From Algoriphagus hitonicola (GTDB lineage: Bacteria; Bacteroidota; Bacteroidia; Cytophagales; Cyclobacteriaceae), in the NCBI RefSeq assembly GCF_900113375.1, contig NZ_FOPC01000005.1:248001-312000 (forward strand): a DNA stretch of 64,000 bases, written 5' to 3'. Made by a program: the position numbers and the translations under genes. Numbering within the stretch: the first letter of the stretch is position 1; every line of letters starts with the position of its first letter. Below the pieces are notes generated by a model. That model ran no database searches. It saw nothing but the letters and a program-made list of their open reading frames with translations, and was not told the origin of the DNA. Below are positions 45,882 through 54,733 of the stretch, in pieces.

Positions 45882-47195
45882 TTAGTTAGTGATTTGAGAT
45901 TTTACCCTAATCGAAAACAACCAGACGAAAAAGAAACAGACAAGGGGAAGTACAAAAGAAAACTTCACTTCGGAAACCCCAAGAATAGTGACATCTGTAT
46001 ATCCGATTCCACCCCAGTCTAGGATCATCCCCTGCAAAGTCGGCATAACCGCTCCTCCTACAATGGCCATTACCAAAAATGCAGCGGCAAACTTTGAATC
46101 TTCGCCTAATCCCTCAAGGGCAATCCCATAAATCGTCGGAAACATAAGCGACATGGCAAAACTAATCGCCACTAAGCTGTAAAGACCAATCATATCTGGG
46201 AGGAAAATGGCTCCAATGGTAAAAATCATAGCCAACACAGCAAAAATGGCCAGCAGTCTTGGTCCGGCGATAAACCGGAGTAGAAAAGTACAGATCCATC
46301 TTCCGATCAAAAACACAATCAATGCAGCATATCCATAATTGACGGCAGTGGCATTATCAATTCCGATCGCTTCGGCATATTGATAAATATAAGTCCAAAC
46401 CATGATTTGCGCACCCACATAAAATAGCTGGGCAAAAGTTCCTTCTACAAAATTACGGTTGGAAAACAGACGCTTCATCGTCGGCCAAAAATCAATTTTG
46501 ACAGAAATATCCTTGTTTTCCGGCATTTTGACCAATGCTATGACGATTAAAATACCGATCACAACCAATCCCAACATGACATAAGGATTGCGGATGACCA
46601 TCAAATCATTGGTTCGAATGACGGCTTTGGATACTTCATCCAAAGTGGAATATATCAATGCACCTTCGTCATCTACATTATTGGATTGGAGTGCGTTGAG
46701 GATAAATTGTTTGGCAACAAAAAGTCCCGCCAAAGCCCCCATAGGATTAAATGCCTGTGCCAAATTGAGACGCTGAGTAGCCGTCTCCTCAGGTCCCATC
46801 GATAGAATATAGGGATTGGCTGTCGTTTCCAGAAAAGCCAGACCGAAGGTCAAAATATAGAGTGAGGCGAGAAAGAACCCATAGCTTTCCCAAGATGCGG
46901 CGGGATAAAAAAGCAAAGCTCCAAATGCATATAAGCCTAAGCCCAACAAAACTCCGGTTTTGTAAGAATATTTTTTAATAAAAAACGCAGCAGGCAAAGC
47001 CATCGTAAAATAACCTCCATAAAAGGCCATCTGAACCCAAGAGGCCTGCACATTATTGAGTTCCAATACCCGCTTAAATGCGGCGACCATCGGATTGGTG
47101 ATGTCATTGGCAAAACCCCAAAGTGCAAAAAGAGACGTGATCAAGATAAATGGGATCAACAGCTTTCTGGGGACTAGTGGAGCTTTTGTTTTCAT
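45882..47195 (-). CDS. fucP: L-fucose:H+ symporter
   Basis: The 437-residue major-facilitator protein has about 12 membrane helices and is highly like FucP: FALWGFANDITNPMVAAFKR near the start, FYGGYFTMALPAAFFIKKYS, GLAFLETTANPYIL and MFPTIYGIALEGLG. It imports L-fucose with a proton through the inner membrane. It overlaps the upstream dehydrogenase gene by four bases (ATGA). The start at 47195 is the family start. Confidence 0.93.
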   Translation of the reverse strand: MKTKAPLVPRKLLIPFILITSLFALWGFANDITNPMVAAFKRVLELNNVQASWVQMAFYGGYFTMALPAAFFIKKYSYKTGVLLGLGLYAFGALLFYPAASWESYGFFLASLYILTFGLAFLETTANPYILSMGPEETATQRLNLAQAFNPMGALAGLFVAKQFILNALQSNNVDDEGALIYSTLDEVSKAVIRTNDLMVIRNPYVMLGLVVIGILIVIALVKMPENKDISVKIDFWPTMKRLFSNRNFVEGTFAQLFYVGAQIMVWTYIYQYAEAIGIDNATAVNYGYAALIVFLIGRWICTFLLRFIAGPRLLAIFAVLAMIFTIGAIFLPDMIGLYSLVAISFAMSLMFPTIYGIALEGLGEDSKFAAAFLVMAIVGGAVMPTLQGMILDWGGIGYTDVTILGVSEVKFSFVLPLVCFFFVWLFSIRVKSQITN

Positions 47196-47956
47196 AATGC
47201 TCGGTCAAGATGAGTATAGCCACCGTCTACAAAGAGATGCTGCCCGGTGATATGTGAGGCTTTATCTGATAGAAGAAAAACGACCATATTGGCGATCTCT
47301 TCGGCGGTGGTCATGCGATTGCCTAAGGGGATACGATCGGTGATTTCTTTGAGTTTGTCCTTGGGATTTGGAAAAGCCTTCAGCCAATTTTCATACAGAG
47401 GAGTATAGACTTCCGCCGGAATCACGGCATTGACGCGGATGTGGAAGGGGAGGAGTTCTGCCGCCCATTCCCGGGTCAGTGCCAGCTGAGCGCCTTTTGC
47501 AGCTACGTAGCCAGATGTCCCTCCTTGGCCCGTAATGGCGGTCTTTGAAGAAATATTAACGATGCTCCCTTTTGATTTTTTCAAATGCGGAAGGGCAAAA
47601 TGCGCCAAGTCATAATAGTGCATCAGGTTTTTCTGAACGGATTGGGCAAAGGCTGCAGGATTTCCATTTTCTAAGCCGACACTATCATTTGCACCTGCGT
47701 TGTTTACCAGACCGTCAATTCGGCCAAAAGCTGCATTGGCTTGGTTTACCGACTTTTCGGAATCCTCGGGTTTTTCCAAACGAATGGGAATTTGTAATCC
47801 TTTTCCTTTAGCCAAAATCATTTGACCCTCTTTTTCCGACGGATCGATTATGACCGGTATGGCACCTTCCTGTAGGAGCGTCTCAGAAATGGCGGCCCCG
47901 ATTCCCTTGGCACCGCCGGAAATGAGGATGACTTTATTCTTTAACAAGAGGTCCAT
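47192..47956 (-). CDS. L-fucose dehydrogenase (SDR family)
   Basis: The 254-residue short-chain dehydrogenase has TGxxxGxG-like SGGAKGIGAAI (residues 14-23), the active-site serine in NISSKTA, YVAAKGA (Tyr and Lys) and NNAGAND. The likeness to L-fucose dehydrogenases of the non-phosphorylating pathway is in TGQGGTSGYVAAKGAQLALT. It would oxidise L-fucose to L-fucono-lactone with NAD(P). It overlaps the lactonase gene upstream by 23 bp and the permease gene downstream by four. Which of the two SDRs in the operon does which step is inferred from sequence feel, not proved. Confidence 0.8.
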   Translation of the reverse strand: MDLLLKNKVILISGGAKGIGAAISETLLQEGAIPVIIDPSEKEGQMILAKGKGLQIPIRLEKPEDSEKSVNQANAAFGRIDGLVNNAGANDSVGLENGNPAAFAQSVQKNLMHYYDLAHFALPHLKKSKGSIVNISSKTAITGQGGTSGYVAAKGAQLALTREWAAELLPFHIRVNAVIPAEVYTPLYENWLKAFPNPKDKLKEITDRIPLGNRMTTAEEIANMVVFLLSDKASHITGQHLFVDGGYTHLDRAL

Positions 47957-48797
47957 AGCCAGTATTGAAGTTAGAAATCTGATAAAACTCTTGGGCAGTT
48001 TGCCCTGAAATCCGCGCTTTTTCGGAATTGGAAAGGGAATCGGTAAAGGTGTTCACGATTTCAAAAATCTGCTCATATTCGCCAGCCAAGAGACACACTG
48101 GCCAATCGCTGCCAAACATCAGCCGATCCGGACCAAAAAGCTCCAAGGCAATTTCCATATAGGGAATCAAATCCTCGTAAGTCCAATTTTTCCAATCTGC
48201 CTCAGTAACCATTCCTGAAAGCTTACAGTAAATGTATTCTCGTTCTGAAAAGGGTTTTAAATTCTTTTTCCAATCTCTCCAGATCCCTGATTTGATTTTG
48301 GGCTTCGCCAAATGGTCTATCACTATTCGGTTTTCCCCGCATTTTTTAATCAGTTGGAGTGCATCCAAGAGTTGGTTTGGATAAATCAACAAATCATAGG
48401 AATACCCCTTTTGATAGATCTTTTTTAAGCCTTGGATAAATTCCGGTCGTAGAAAATATTCCACATCTCTGGATTGAAGGACTTCTCGAAAACCTTTCAA
48501 TTTTGGCTGCTTGGAATTCTGATCCAATATCAAATCCAAATCAGAAGCTGCAAGATCGGTCCATCCCACTATTCCAGCTATCCAACTGTGTTTATCCGCC
48601 AGGTCTAGGAGAAAATCAGTTTCTTCTAAACTCTCCTCGGCCTGAACGGCGATACACCCATGGATTTGATTGGAGTCTAAATGAGGTTTTAAGTCTCCGG
48701 GAAGAAAGTCTTTCCGAATTTGTTTCATTCGTTCATCTATCCACCCGTGACGTTTGGGATCATATTTCCAAAAGTGCTGATGGGAATCGATATTCAT
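47934..48797 (-). CDS. L-fucono-1,5-lactonase (amidohydrolase_2 family)
   Basis: The 287-residue TIM-barrel hydrolase starts MNIDSHQHFWKYDPKRHGWI, with the metal-binding histidines H6 and H8. Later motifs are HSWIAGIVGW, IVIDHLAKP and LMFGSDWPVC. This is the family of sugar lactonases including fuconolactonase and rhamnonolactonase. It opens the lactone to L-fuconate. Its start overlaps the hydrolase stop upstream by four bases (ATGA). Confidence 0.88.
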   Translation of the reverse strand: MNIDSHQHFWKYDPKRHGWIDERMKQIRKDFLPGDLKPHLDSNQIHGCIAVQAEESLEETDFLLDLADKHSWIAGIVGWTDLAASDLDLILDQNSKQPKLKGFREVLQSRDVEYFLRPEFIQGLKKIYQKGYSYDLLIYPNQLLDALQLIKKCGENRIVIDHLAKPKIKSGIWRDWKKNLKPFSEREYIYCKLSGMVTEADWKNWTYEDLIPYMEIALELFGPDRLMFGSDWPVCLLAGEYEQIFEIVNTFTDSLSNSEKARISGQTAQEFYQISNFNTGYGPLVKE

Positions 48798-49657
48798 GAC
48801 TCAGGATCGTTCATGGCTACCTGTCGGGATGTTCCCAGTCCGTCTATTCCAAGCTCCACTACGTCTCCATGCTCCAAATATCTTGGTTCAGGTTTCAATC
48901 CCATTCCTACTCCAGAGGGAGTTCCGGTACTGATGACATCGCCGGGGAATAGAGTCATGTAATGGGAGAGATGGGAGATTATCGTAGGAATATCGAAAAT
49001 CATATCCGATGTATCGCTGTTTTGGACCAGTTTTCCGTTGAGTTTGAGCCATAGGCGAAGTCCATGTGGATTGGGAATTTCATCCTTGGTGACCAAAAAA
49101 GGACCCAATGGTGCGAAATGATCTGCGCTTTTTCCTTTGACCCATTGGCCTCCGTGGCGAAGCTGAAAATCCCGCTCACTGACATCATTATGCAGGACAT
49201 ATCCGGCGATATAATCCATTGCATTTTCGGTTTTGACATATTTTGCCCGCCTTCCGATCACGATGCCAAGCTCTACCTCCCAATCGGTCTGTTTGGAATT
49301 TTTTGGGATAAAAATTGGGTCAAAAGGCCCGCATATCGATGAAGTGGCCTTCAGGAAGATGATCGGTACTTCGGGAACTTGCATTCCTGCTTCCTGGGCA
49401 TGTTTGAGATAATTCAGCCCAATGCAGATGATCTTTGAAGGTCGGCCAATTGGGGAGCCAATTCTGGCATTTACCGGAACCTCGGGGAGTTTGGATTGAT
49501 TTGCCTCAAACCAAATCTGGAGTCGATCCAATCCCCCATTAGTGAAAAATTGCTCATCCCAATCTTCTCCGAAGGCACTACAATCGAGATTTTTGCCCTC
49601 AGAAGTTTGTATTCCGGGTTTTTCTTGGCCATCTGGACCAAATCGTAATAATTTCAT
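48794..49657 (-). CDS. 2,4-diketo-3-deoxy-L-fuconate hydrolase (FAH family)
   Basis: The 287-residue fumarylacetoacetate-hydrolase-type enzyme has the catalytic core IGLNYLKHAQEAG, DWEVELGIVIGRRAK, GYVLHNDVSERDFQ and GDVISTGTPSGVGMG. The Glu/Asp cluster that binds Mg (EVE, ND) is present. In the fucose pathway it cleaves 2,4-diketo-3-deoxyfuconate to pyruvate and lactate. Overlaps the lactonase gene by four bases. Confidence 0.87.
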   Translation of the reverse strand: MKLLRFGPDGQEKPGIQTSEGKNLDCSAFGEDWDEQFFTNGGLDRLQIWFEANQSKLPEVPVNARIGSPIGRPSKIICIGLNYLKHAQEAGMQVPEVPIIFLKATSSICGPFDPIFIPKNSKQTDWEVELGIVIGRRAKYVKTENAMDYIAGYVLHNDVSERDFQLRHGGQWVKGKSADHFAPLGPFLVTKDEIPNPHGLRLWLKLNGKLVQNSDTSDMIFDIPTIISHLSHYMTLFPGDVISTGTPSGVGMGLKPEPRYLEHGDVVELGIDGLGTSRQVAMNDPES

Positions 49658-49685
49658 AGGTATAGGTTTTTGTTTAGTAGGGCAT

Positions 49686-50444
49686 TTACATTTTTAAACC
49701 CATAAATCCCCCATCAATGGTGTAGTTAGCCCCGGTAATAAAACTCCCGGAGTCGCTGGAGATAAAGTAGGCAAGTTGGGCGATTTCCTCAGGACTTCCC
49801 ATTCTGCCGATGGGCTGAGTTGCAGCCAGCTTTTCAAACATTTCTTTTTCCTTACCGGGGTAGTTTTTTGATAAAAAACCATCCACGAAGGGAGTATGGA
49901 CTCTTCCCGGGGAAATGCAATTGCAGCGAATATTTTTGTCCACATAATCCCTCGCTATACTCAGCGTCATAGACAGAGCTGCTCCTTTGGACATACTATA
50001 GGCAAAGCGATCGGGAATTCCGATAGAGGCCGCTACTGAGCACATATTGAGAATAGAACCACCACCTCCAGTGATCAAACGGTCTAAGGCTGCTTTGGTG
50101 CAGTTGAAAATTCCCTTGACATTGACTTGGAAAATCTTCTCAAAATCGTCTTCACTGGTATTTTCTACATTTCCGATATGAGAAATTCCTGCATTATTGA
50201 TCAAGACATCGAGCTTTCCCGGGATTTTTTCTATCAATTCTTTGACAACGGTGAGATTAGTAATGTCTCCAAATAAAAAGTGTACCTCATATCCGGATTT
50301 TTGAAGCTCCTCGGTGATTTGAGAGGCAGCTTCTTTATTGGTATCAATAAAATATACCGTGCTTTTTTCTTCAGCAAATTTGCGAACAATAGCCGCACCG
50401 ATTCCGCTTGCGCCACCGGTTACGAGAATGGTTTTGTTTTTCAT
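49686..50444 (-). CDS. 2-keto-3-deoxy-L-fuconate dehydrogenase (SDR family)
   Basis: The 252-residue short-chain dehydrogenase has TGGASGIGAAI at 9-19, NNAGISHIG, MCSVAAS (catalytic Ser), YSMSKGA (Tyr and Lys) and IRCNCISPGRVHTPFVDGFL, which is characteristic of 2-keto-3-deoxyfuconate or L-rhamnonate dehydrogenases. It oxidises the C4 hydroxyl to give the 2,4-diketo acid. It is the first gene of the fucose string, 28 bp before the hydrolase gene, and lies 57 bp from the signalling operon upstream. No regulator or dehydratase gene intervenes. Confidence 0.82.
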   Translation of the reverse strand: MKNKTILVTGGASGIGAAIVRKFAEEKSTVYFIDTNKEAASQITEELQKSGYEVHFLFGDITNLTVVKELIEKIPGKLDVLINNAGISHIGNVENTSEDDFEKIFQVNVKGIFNCTKAALDRLITGGGGSILNMCSVAASIGIPDRFAYSMSKGAALSMTLSIARDYVDKNIRCNCISPGRVHTPFVDGFLSKNYPGKEKEMFEKLAATQPIGRMGSPEEIAQLAYFISSDSGSFITGANYTIDGGFMGLKM

Positions 50445-50501
50445 AGGCTTGATTCTAGTCGAAATTAACCAATTCTCAATTTAAAAAATGATGAATGGAA
50501 T

Positions 50502-50906
50502 TTACTCTTTTTCGATTTTTTCCTCTATAGTTTCTAGGATTTCCTTGATTATAGAAAAAGTAATGGATTTTTCGAAAAAATGGATCACATTGGGGTGACG
50601 GCTGGCCAACCCGTGATTAGTTGAATCCACAGAAGAGGTAATCAAAATAATCTTAGAAGGATCATTGGTTTCTTCGATGACAGACAAAAAGTCCCATCCT
50701 GTCATGTCCTTAAGATTAATATCGACTAGCATGAATCGATTATCTCCGTTGGGGTTTTCAGACAGATATTGAAGGGCCCGATCTCCAGACTCAAATCTCT
50801 TGATATCAAGGCTCGGATCTGCTTTTAAAAACATCCGATGAAGAATCATAAGCAATACCTCATCATCGTCTACCAATAAAAGTTCGAGTTTATTTTTCGT
50901 CTGCAT
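50502..50906 (-). CDS. Single-domain response regulator
   Basis: A 134-residue receiver with acidic pocket LLVDDDE, phospho-acceptor Asp in MLVDINLKD, switch residues in ILITSS and lysine in FFEKSI. No output domain. It overlaps the REC-PAS gene by 17 bp and is the last gene of the five-gene signalling operon. A likely phosphate relay or protein-binding output. Confidence 0.88.
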   Translation of the reverse strand: MQTKNKLELLLVDDDEVLLMILHRMFLKADPSLDIKRFESGDRALQYLSENPNGDNRFMLVDINLKDMTGWDFLSVIEETNDPSKIILITSSVDSTNHGLASRHPNVIHFFEKSITFSIIKEILETIEEKIEKE

Positions 50907-51906
50907 AGACTATATTTTCTGATTTTTTGCTGATATCTCGTATAATCACATCCAGTTCTTCGGCAGATTTTTGGATATATTCCAGAATTTGTTTGTTTTC
51001 ACCGCTTAAATCCACGTCCATTGATTCCAATAAATTAATTAACCCCATCATTCGTGCCAATGGTGCCCTCACCACGTGGGATTGGATCCAGGCGATTTCT
51101 TTGAAGGTGTTATTTTGTTGTTCTATGGTTTGAATATGCCTGATTTTGTCAGTAATATCATTGGCCACGACCATTTTTGCCTTTCGGTCATTGAATAGAA
51201 TCGGGGCGGATTCGATTTCTACGTCGAGGATTTTTTCGGATTTGGTAAGATGCCGGAAAAGGTTTGAATAGACTACTTTTTTCTTGTTTTCACCGTTATT
51301 TATTTCCTCAAGCTTTTGAAGCTGCCCTTTAGCCAAGATATCCTCAACGGTCATTTTTTTAAACTCTTTTTCAGAATAGCCATATTTATTGATCGCTGCT
51401 TCATTTACGTCCAAAAATGCCAAGGAGTTTTCATCATAAACCCACATCGGAGAAGGATTGAGATGAAAGAGTTCGCTGTATCGTTTTTCTGAATCCTGAA
51501 GGTCTTCGATGTAGCGGTTTCGTTCTATGGCATAGATGACGCTTTTATACAGGAAAGGAGGGGTGAGTTCGTCTTTCAGCAAATAATCGGAGATACCCAA
51601 AGAAAGCGATCTGATGCTAAATTCCAGATCCGAAAAGCCGGTTAAGGCAATCACTGGAATTCCCTTTGAGAGGCTGATGACGTCCTTGATCAGATCCTCG
51701 CCCGAATGGTCAGGAAGAGAAAGATCTAGAAATATCAGATCAAACTCCCCATTGTCTTTTAGATTTTCTTTGGCCTTATCAAAAGTAACTACGTGCGTGG
51801 TATGGGGGTCAAGAATATACTCTGACAGGTACTCCTCGATCAAGACATAGTCACCAAGATTATCTTCAATAATTAGAAAATTATACGTTTTGGAGTCTTT
51901 ACGCAT
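50890..51906 (-). CDS. REC-PAS protein with HisKA-like tail, no ATPase domain
   Basis: The 338-residue protein has a receiver (LLIIEDNLGDY-like NFLIIEDNLGD, phospho-acceptor Asp in LIFLDLSLPDHS, ALTGF, lysine YLLKDEL), a PAS domain (about residues 140-260) and a C-terminal helical hairpin (IAWIQSHVVRAPLARMMGL, His near residue 285) that resembles a HisKA dimerisation and phosphotransfer helix. The chain ends about 50 residues later, with no HATPase. It may therefore act as a phosphotransfer stage or a dominant dimerisation partner for the two kinases encoded upstream. Confidence 0.85.
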   Translation of the reverse strand: MRKDSKTYNFLIIEDNLGDYVLIEEYLSEYILDPHTTHVVTFDKAKENLKDNGEFDLIFLDLSLPDHSGEDLIKDVISLSKGIPVIALTGFSDLEFSIRSLSLGISDYLLKDELTPPFLYKSVIYAIERNRYIEDLQDSEKRYSELFHLNPSPMWVYDENSLAFLDVNEAAINKYGYSEKEFKKMTVEDILAKGQLQKLEEINNGENKKKVVYSNLFRHLTKSEKILDVEIESAPILFNDRKAKMVVANDITDKIRHIQTIEQQNNTFKEIAWIQSHVVRAPLARMMGLINLLESMDVDLSGENKQILEYIQKSAEELDVIIRDISKKSENIVYADEK

Positions 51907-51911
51907 GTCAG

Positions 51912-52346
51912 TTAGCTTTTAGGGAGTTTCACTATACTAAACCAAAATTCTTCGATCTTGGAGACGATTTGTAGAAAATCATGTACATCTATAGGTTTGA
52001 TAATGTAGCAGTTGGCATGCTCGCTATAAGCCTTAAAGATATCCATTTCTGAGGAGGAGGTGGTCAGGATGATGATGGGAATGTGCTTAATTTCTTCTTT
52101 GTTTTTTACAATTTCCAGTACCTCATGACCATTCTTTTTGGGAAGGTTGATATCCAATAAAATCAGATCGGGAAGGAGTTCGGGGTTTTCCCTAGCAGTA
52201 CTCTCCAAATATTTGATTGCTGCGTCGCCATCGCGCTGTACGATGACTTCGTTTTTGAGTTTTGCCTCCTCCAGCGCATCTAAGGTCAGGACGATATCCC
52301 CTTCATTATCCTCTATAAGCAATATTTTTACCAAATGTGGTTTCAT
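51912..52346 (-). CDS. Single-domain response regulator (Rcp1-like)
   Basis: A 144-residue receiver with LLIEDNEGD, phospho-acceptor in LILLDINLPKKNG, ILTTSSS and YIIKPID. It overlaps the kinase gene by four bases (ATGA at 52343-52346), so it is the probable direct partner of that kinase. It precedes the REC-PAS gene by 5 bp. Confidence 0.9.
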   Translation of the reverse strand: MKPHLVKILLIEDNEGDIVLTLDALEEAKLKNEVIVQRDGDAAIKYLESTARENPELLPDLILLDINLPKKNGHEVLEIVKNKEEIKHIPIIILTTSSSEMDIFKAYSEHANCYIIKPIDVHDFLQIVSKIEEFWFSIVKLPKS

Positions 52347-54733
52347 TTTTTGGGTATAGTGAAGAAGATCTCCGTTCGGATATCAGGTGTGGATTCAATC
52401 CAAATTTCTCCTCCGTGTTGATTGACTATTTTTTTGCAGATAGCGAGTCCCATGCCACTCCCTGAATATTTTTCTTTGGAGTGCAGGCGCTTGAGAACTT
52501 GAAAAACAGTATCGTGGTACTCTTTTTCGATTCCTATCCCATTATCTTCGACCGAAAATCGCCAAAATTTTTCAAACTCCTCACCTTTTATCTGAATTAT
52601 TGGCTTAGTGTCTGCTTTGGTAAATTTCAACGCATTTCCGATGAGATTTTGAAAAAGCTGCTGAATAGGGACCTGAATGGCAAAAATCTTAGGCAATTTT
52701 TGGACTATGATTTCTGCCTTTTTTTCTTCGATTAGCTGCTGGTTGAGTTTGATTACGTTGTTGACGATCAATTGTGTATTGAGCAGCGTTTTATTTTCGG
52801 AATCAAAACCCATTCTCGAGTAATCCAGCAAATCACTGATCAACACACTCAGTCGTTTGGCGCCATCTACGGCGAAATCAATGTATTGCTTTCCCTTGGC
52901 ATCCAGTTTTTCGGAATAGTTTTTTTGGATCAGAGCCAAGAATGAACTGATCATTCTCAGGGGTTCACGCATATCGTGAGATGCTACAGAAGCAAAAACC
53001 TTAAGTTCGGAATTGGTGGCCTGTAGTTTTTCATTCAATCGCTCCAGTTCGTCCTCTCTGATTTTTTTCTCCGAAATATCGATGTGAGTACCAAACATCA
53101 GCAACGGTTTGCCGTCATCGGTCCAGTTGAAAACCCTTCCTCGATCCAAAACCCAAACCCAGTGACCGTCGCGATGTTTCATTCTCGCTTCACATTGGTA
53201 GTACGGTGTTTTGCCCTCAAAATGTGCATCTAAGGCGACAGTTGATTTTCTCAAATCATCGGGATGAGCAAACTTGACCCAGGTGTCAATGCTGATGGGC
53301 TCCAATTCCTCCAAACGATACCCGATAATATTAGCCCATTCTTCGTTGAATACAGTTTCGCCGGTTTGTACATTCCATTCCCAAGTCCCGGCACCAGTTC
53401 CCTCGATGACTCGACTGAGCTGACTTTTTTCTTTTGCCAGTTCGAGTTCTGCCAATTTACGGGTGGTGATTTCCTGAATGGCCCCGATCATCCGGATGGG
53501 TTTTCCTGATTTATCCCGAATGATATAACCACTGTCGATGATAAAACGGTATTTACCTTCTTTGTCCCGGACTCTAAACTCGTACTGCCAATAGCTGGAG
53601 TCACTGTCGAATGTATTCTGTAGATTGGCGTGGACGATTTCCCTTTCTTCGGGATGAATCAATTCTGGCCAAAAATCCGGTCGGGATTTCTGATCTTCTT
53701 TGGTGTATCCAAATACTTTTTCAAAGTTATCCGCCCGATAAATTTGGTCTTCGACCAAATCCCAATCCCAAATGACATCAGAGGTGGCCAAGGTGGCATA
53801 TTGAAACCGCTCGTTTGACTTGATTAGATCTTTGGATTGTTCCTTGATTTTTTTATTGAGTCTAGCCGGTTGGGCGGCAAAATTGTAAGCAAGAAAACCA
53901 AACAAAATAGCCGATAAAACTCTAATGATCAACAGGGGAGAAAATTCTAAAATCGGAAATTGGTCTATTTGGGATATGCTGATTTCCCAGTTGGCTGAAG
54001 GAATAAATTCTTTTTCTATAATTCCTTTTCCTTCGGTGATTTCGGGGTGGGAGTTGAAAAAAATCTGTCCATTCGAGTCGGTTTCAGAATCCAGTTTTTT
54101 AAGTTGGATAAGTGTATTGGGAATGTCTAATTGCTGAAAAGAAGGTTGATTGACAATGTCATCCAAGTAAATAATTGCAGCAGCGAAGCCTACAAACTCG
54201 GTGGAATCATAAATTGGCAATCGCCCAATTAATCCTCTTCCACCCTGCTTTAGGTCAATCGGGCCTGCAAAATAAATATCATTACGATCGATAGCTTCTA
54301 GTGCTTCAGCACGTGTGTTTTCGTCAAACAATATGTCATATCCCAGAACTGATTCATTTCCTTTTATGGGATAGACAGCGATAATCTTCCCGCTGTCTAG
54401 AAGCTGCACCACGTCCACGTAGGGATGACTTTCTAGGATTTCCTTTCCTACTTCCTCGAAATTGCTTTCGATTTGATAATTCTGTGAAAAATACGCCAAG
54501 GTTTTGATTGCTCCTGTTGCATCTGAAAAGGCCGTCTTGATCTCTCCGCTGAGTTCCGTGAGCTTGGCATTCATTTGCTGTTGGGTAGTGGAGACTTTGA
54601 GTTGGTGCTCTTTGAAAATAATATTTCCTGAAATGAATAGAAAAATCAGAAAAACAATAATCCCTACAGCTTTTGGGTTGGAATAAAAATTAGAAAGAAT
54701 TGGATTTTTATTTGCCTCACTCATCGACTTCAC
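52343..54733 (-). CDS. CHASE-PAS sensor histidine kinase
   Basis: The 796-residue kinase has a membrane helix at about residues 20-40, a periplasmic CHASE-like domain (GYDILFDENTRAEALEAI, YFAGPIDLKQGGRGLIGRLP, about 45-265), a second helix (about 270-292), two PAS domains (about 310-430 and 435-560), the dimerisation helix with H586 (VASHDMREPLR) and an ATPase domain (FQNLIGNALKF, DNGIGI, GSGMGLAICKKIV). CHASE domains sense extracellular ligands such as cytokinins in plants and unknown compounds in bacteria. Start MKSMSEANK at 54733; an internal ATG at 54724 is also possible. The start overlaps the upstream kinase by 17 bp. Confidence 0.92.
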   Translation of the reverse strand: MKSMSEANKNPILSNFYSNPKAVGIIVFLIFLFISGNIIFKEHQLKVSTTQQQMNAKLTELSGEIKTAFSDATGAIKTLAYFSQNYQIESNFEEVGKEILESHPYVDVVQLLDSGKIIAVYPIKGNESVLGYDILFDENTRAEALEAIDRNDIYFAGPIDLKQGGRGLIGRLPIYDSTEFVGFAAAIIYLDDIVNQPSFQQLDIPNTLIQLKKLDSETDSNGQIFFNSHPEITEGKGIIEKEFIPSANWEISISQIDQFPILEFSPLLIIRVLSAILFGFLAYNFAAQPARLNKKIKEQSKDLIKSNERFQYATLATSDVIWDWDLVEDQIYRADNFEKVFGYTKEDQKSRPDFWPELIHPEEREIVHANLQNTFDSDSSYWQYEFRVRDKEGKYRFIIDSGYIIRDKSGKPIRMIGAIQEITTRKLAELELAKEKSQLSRVIEGTGAGTWEWNVQTGETVFNEEWANIIGYRLEELEPISIDTWVKFAHPDDLRKSTVALDAHFEGKTPYYQCEARMKHRDGHWVWVLDRGRVFNWTDDGKPLLMFGTHIDISEKKIREDELERLNEKLQATNSELKVFASVASHDMREPLRMISSFLALIQKNYSEKLDAKGKQYIDFAVDGAKRLSVLISDLLDYSRMGFDSENKTLLNTQLIVNNVIKLNQQLIEEKKAEIIVQKLPKIFAIQVPIQQLFQNLIGNALKFTKADTKPIIQIKGEEFEKFWRFSVEDNGIGIEKEYHDTVFQVLKRLHSKEKYSGSGMGLAICKKIVNQHGGEIWIESTPDIRTEIFFTIPKK

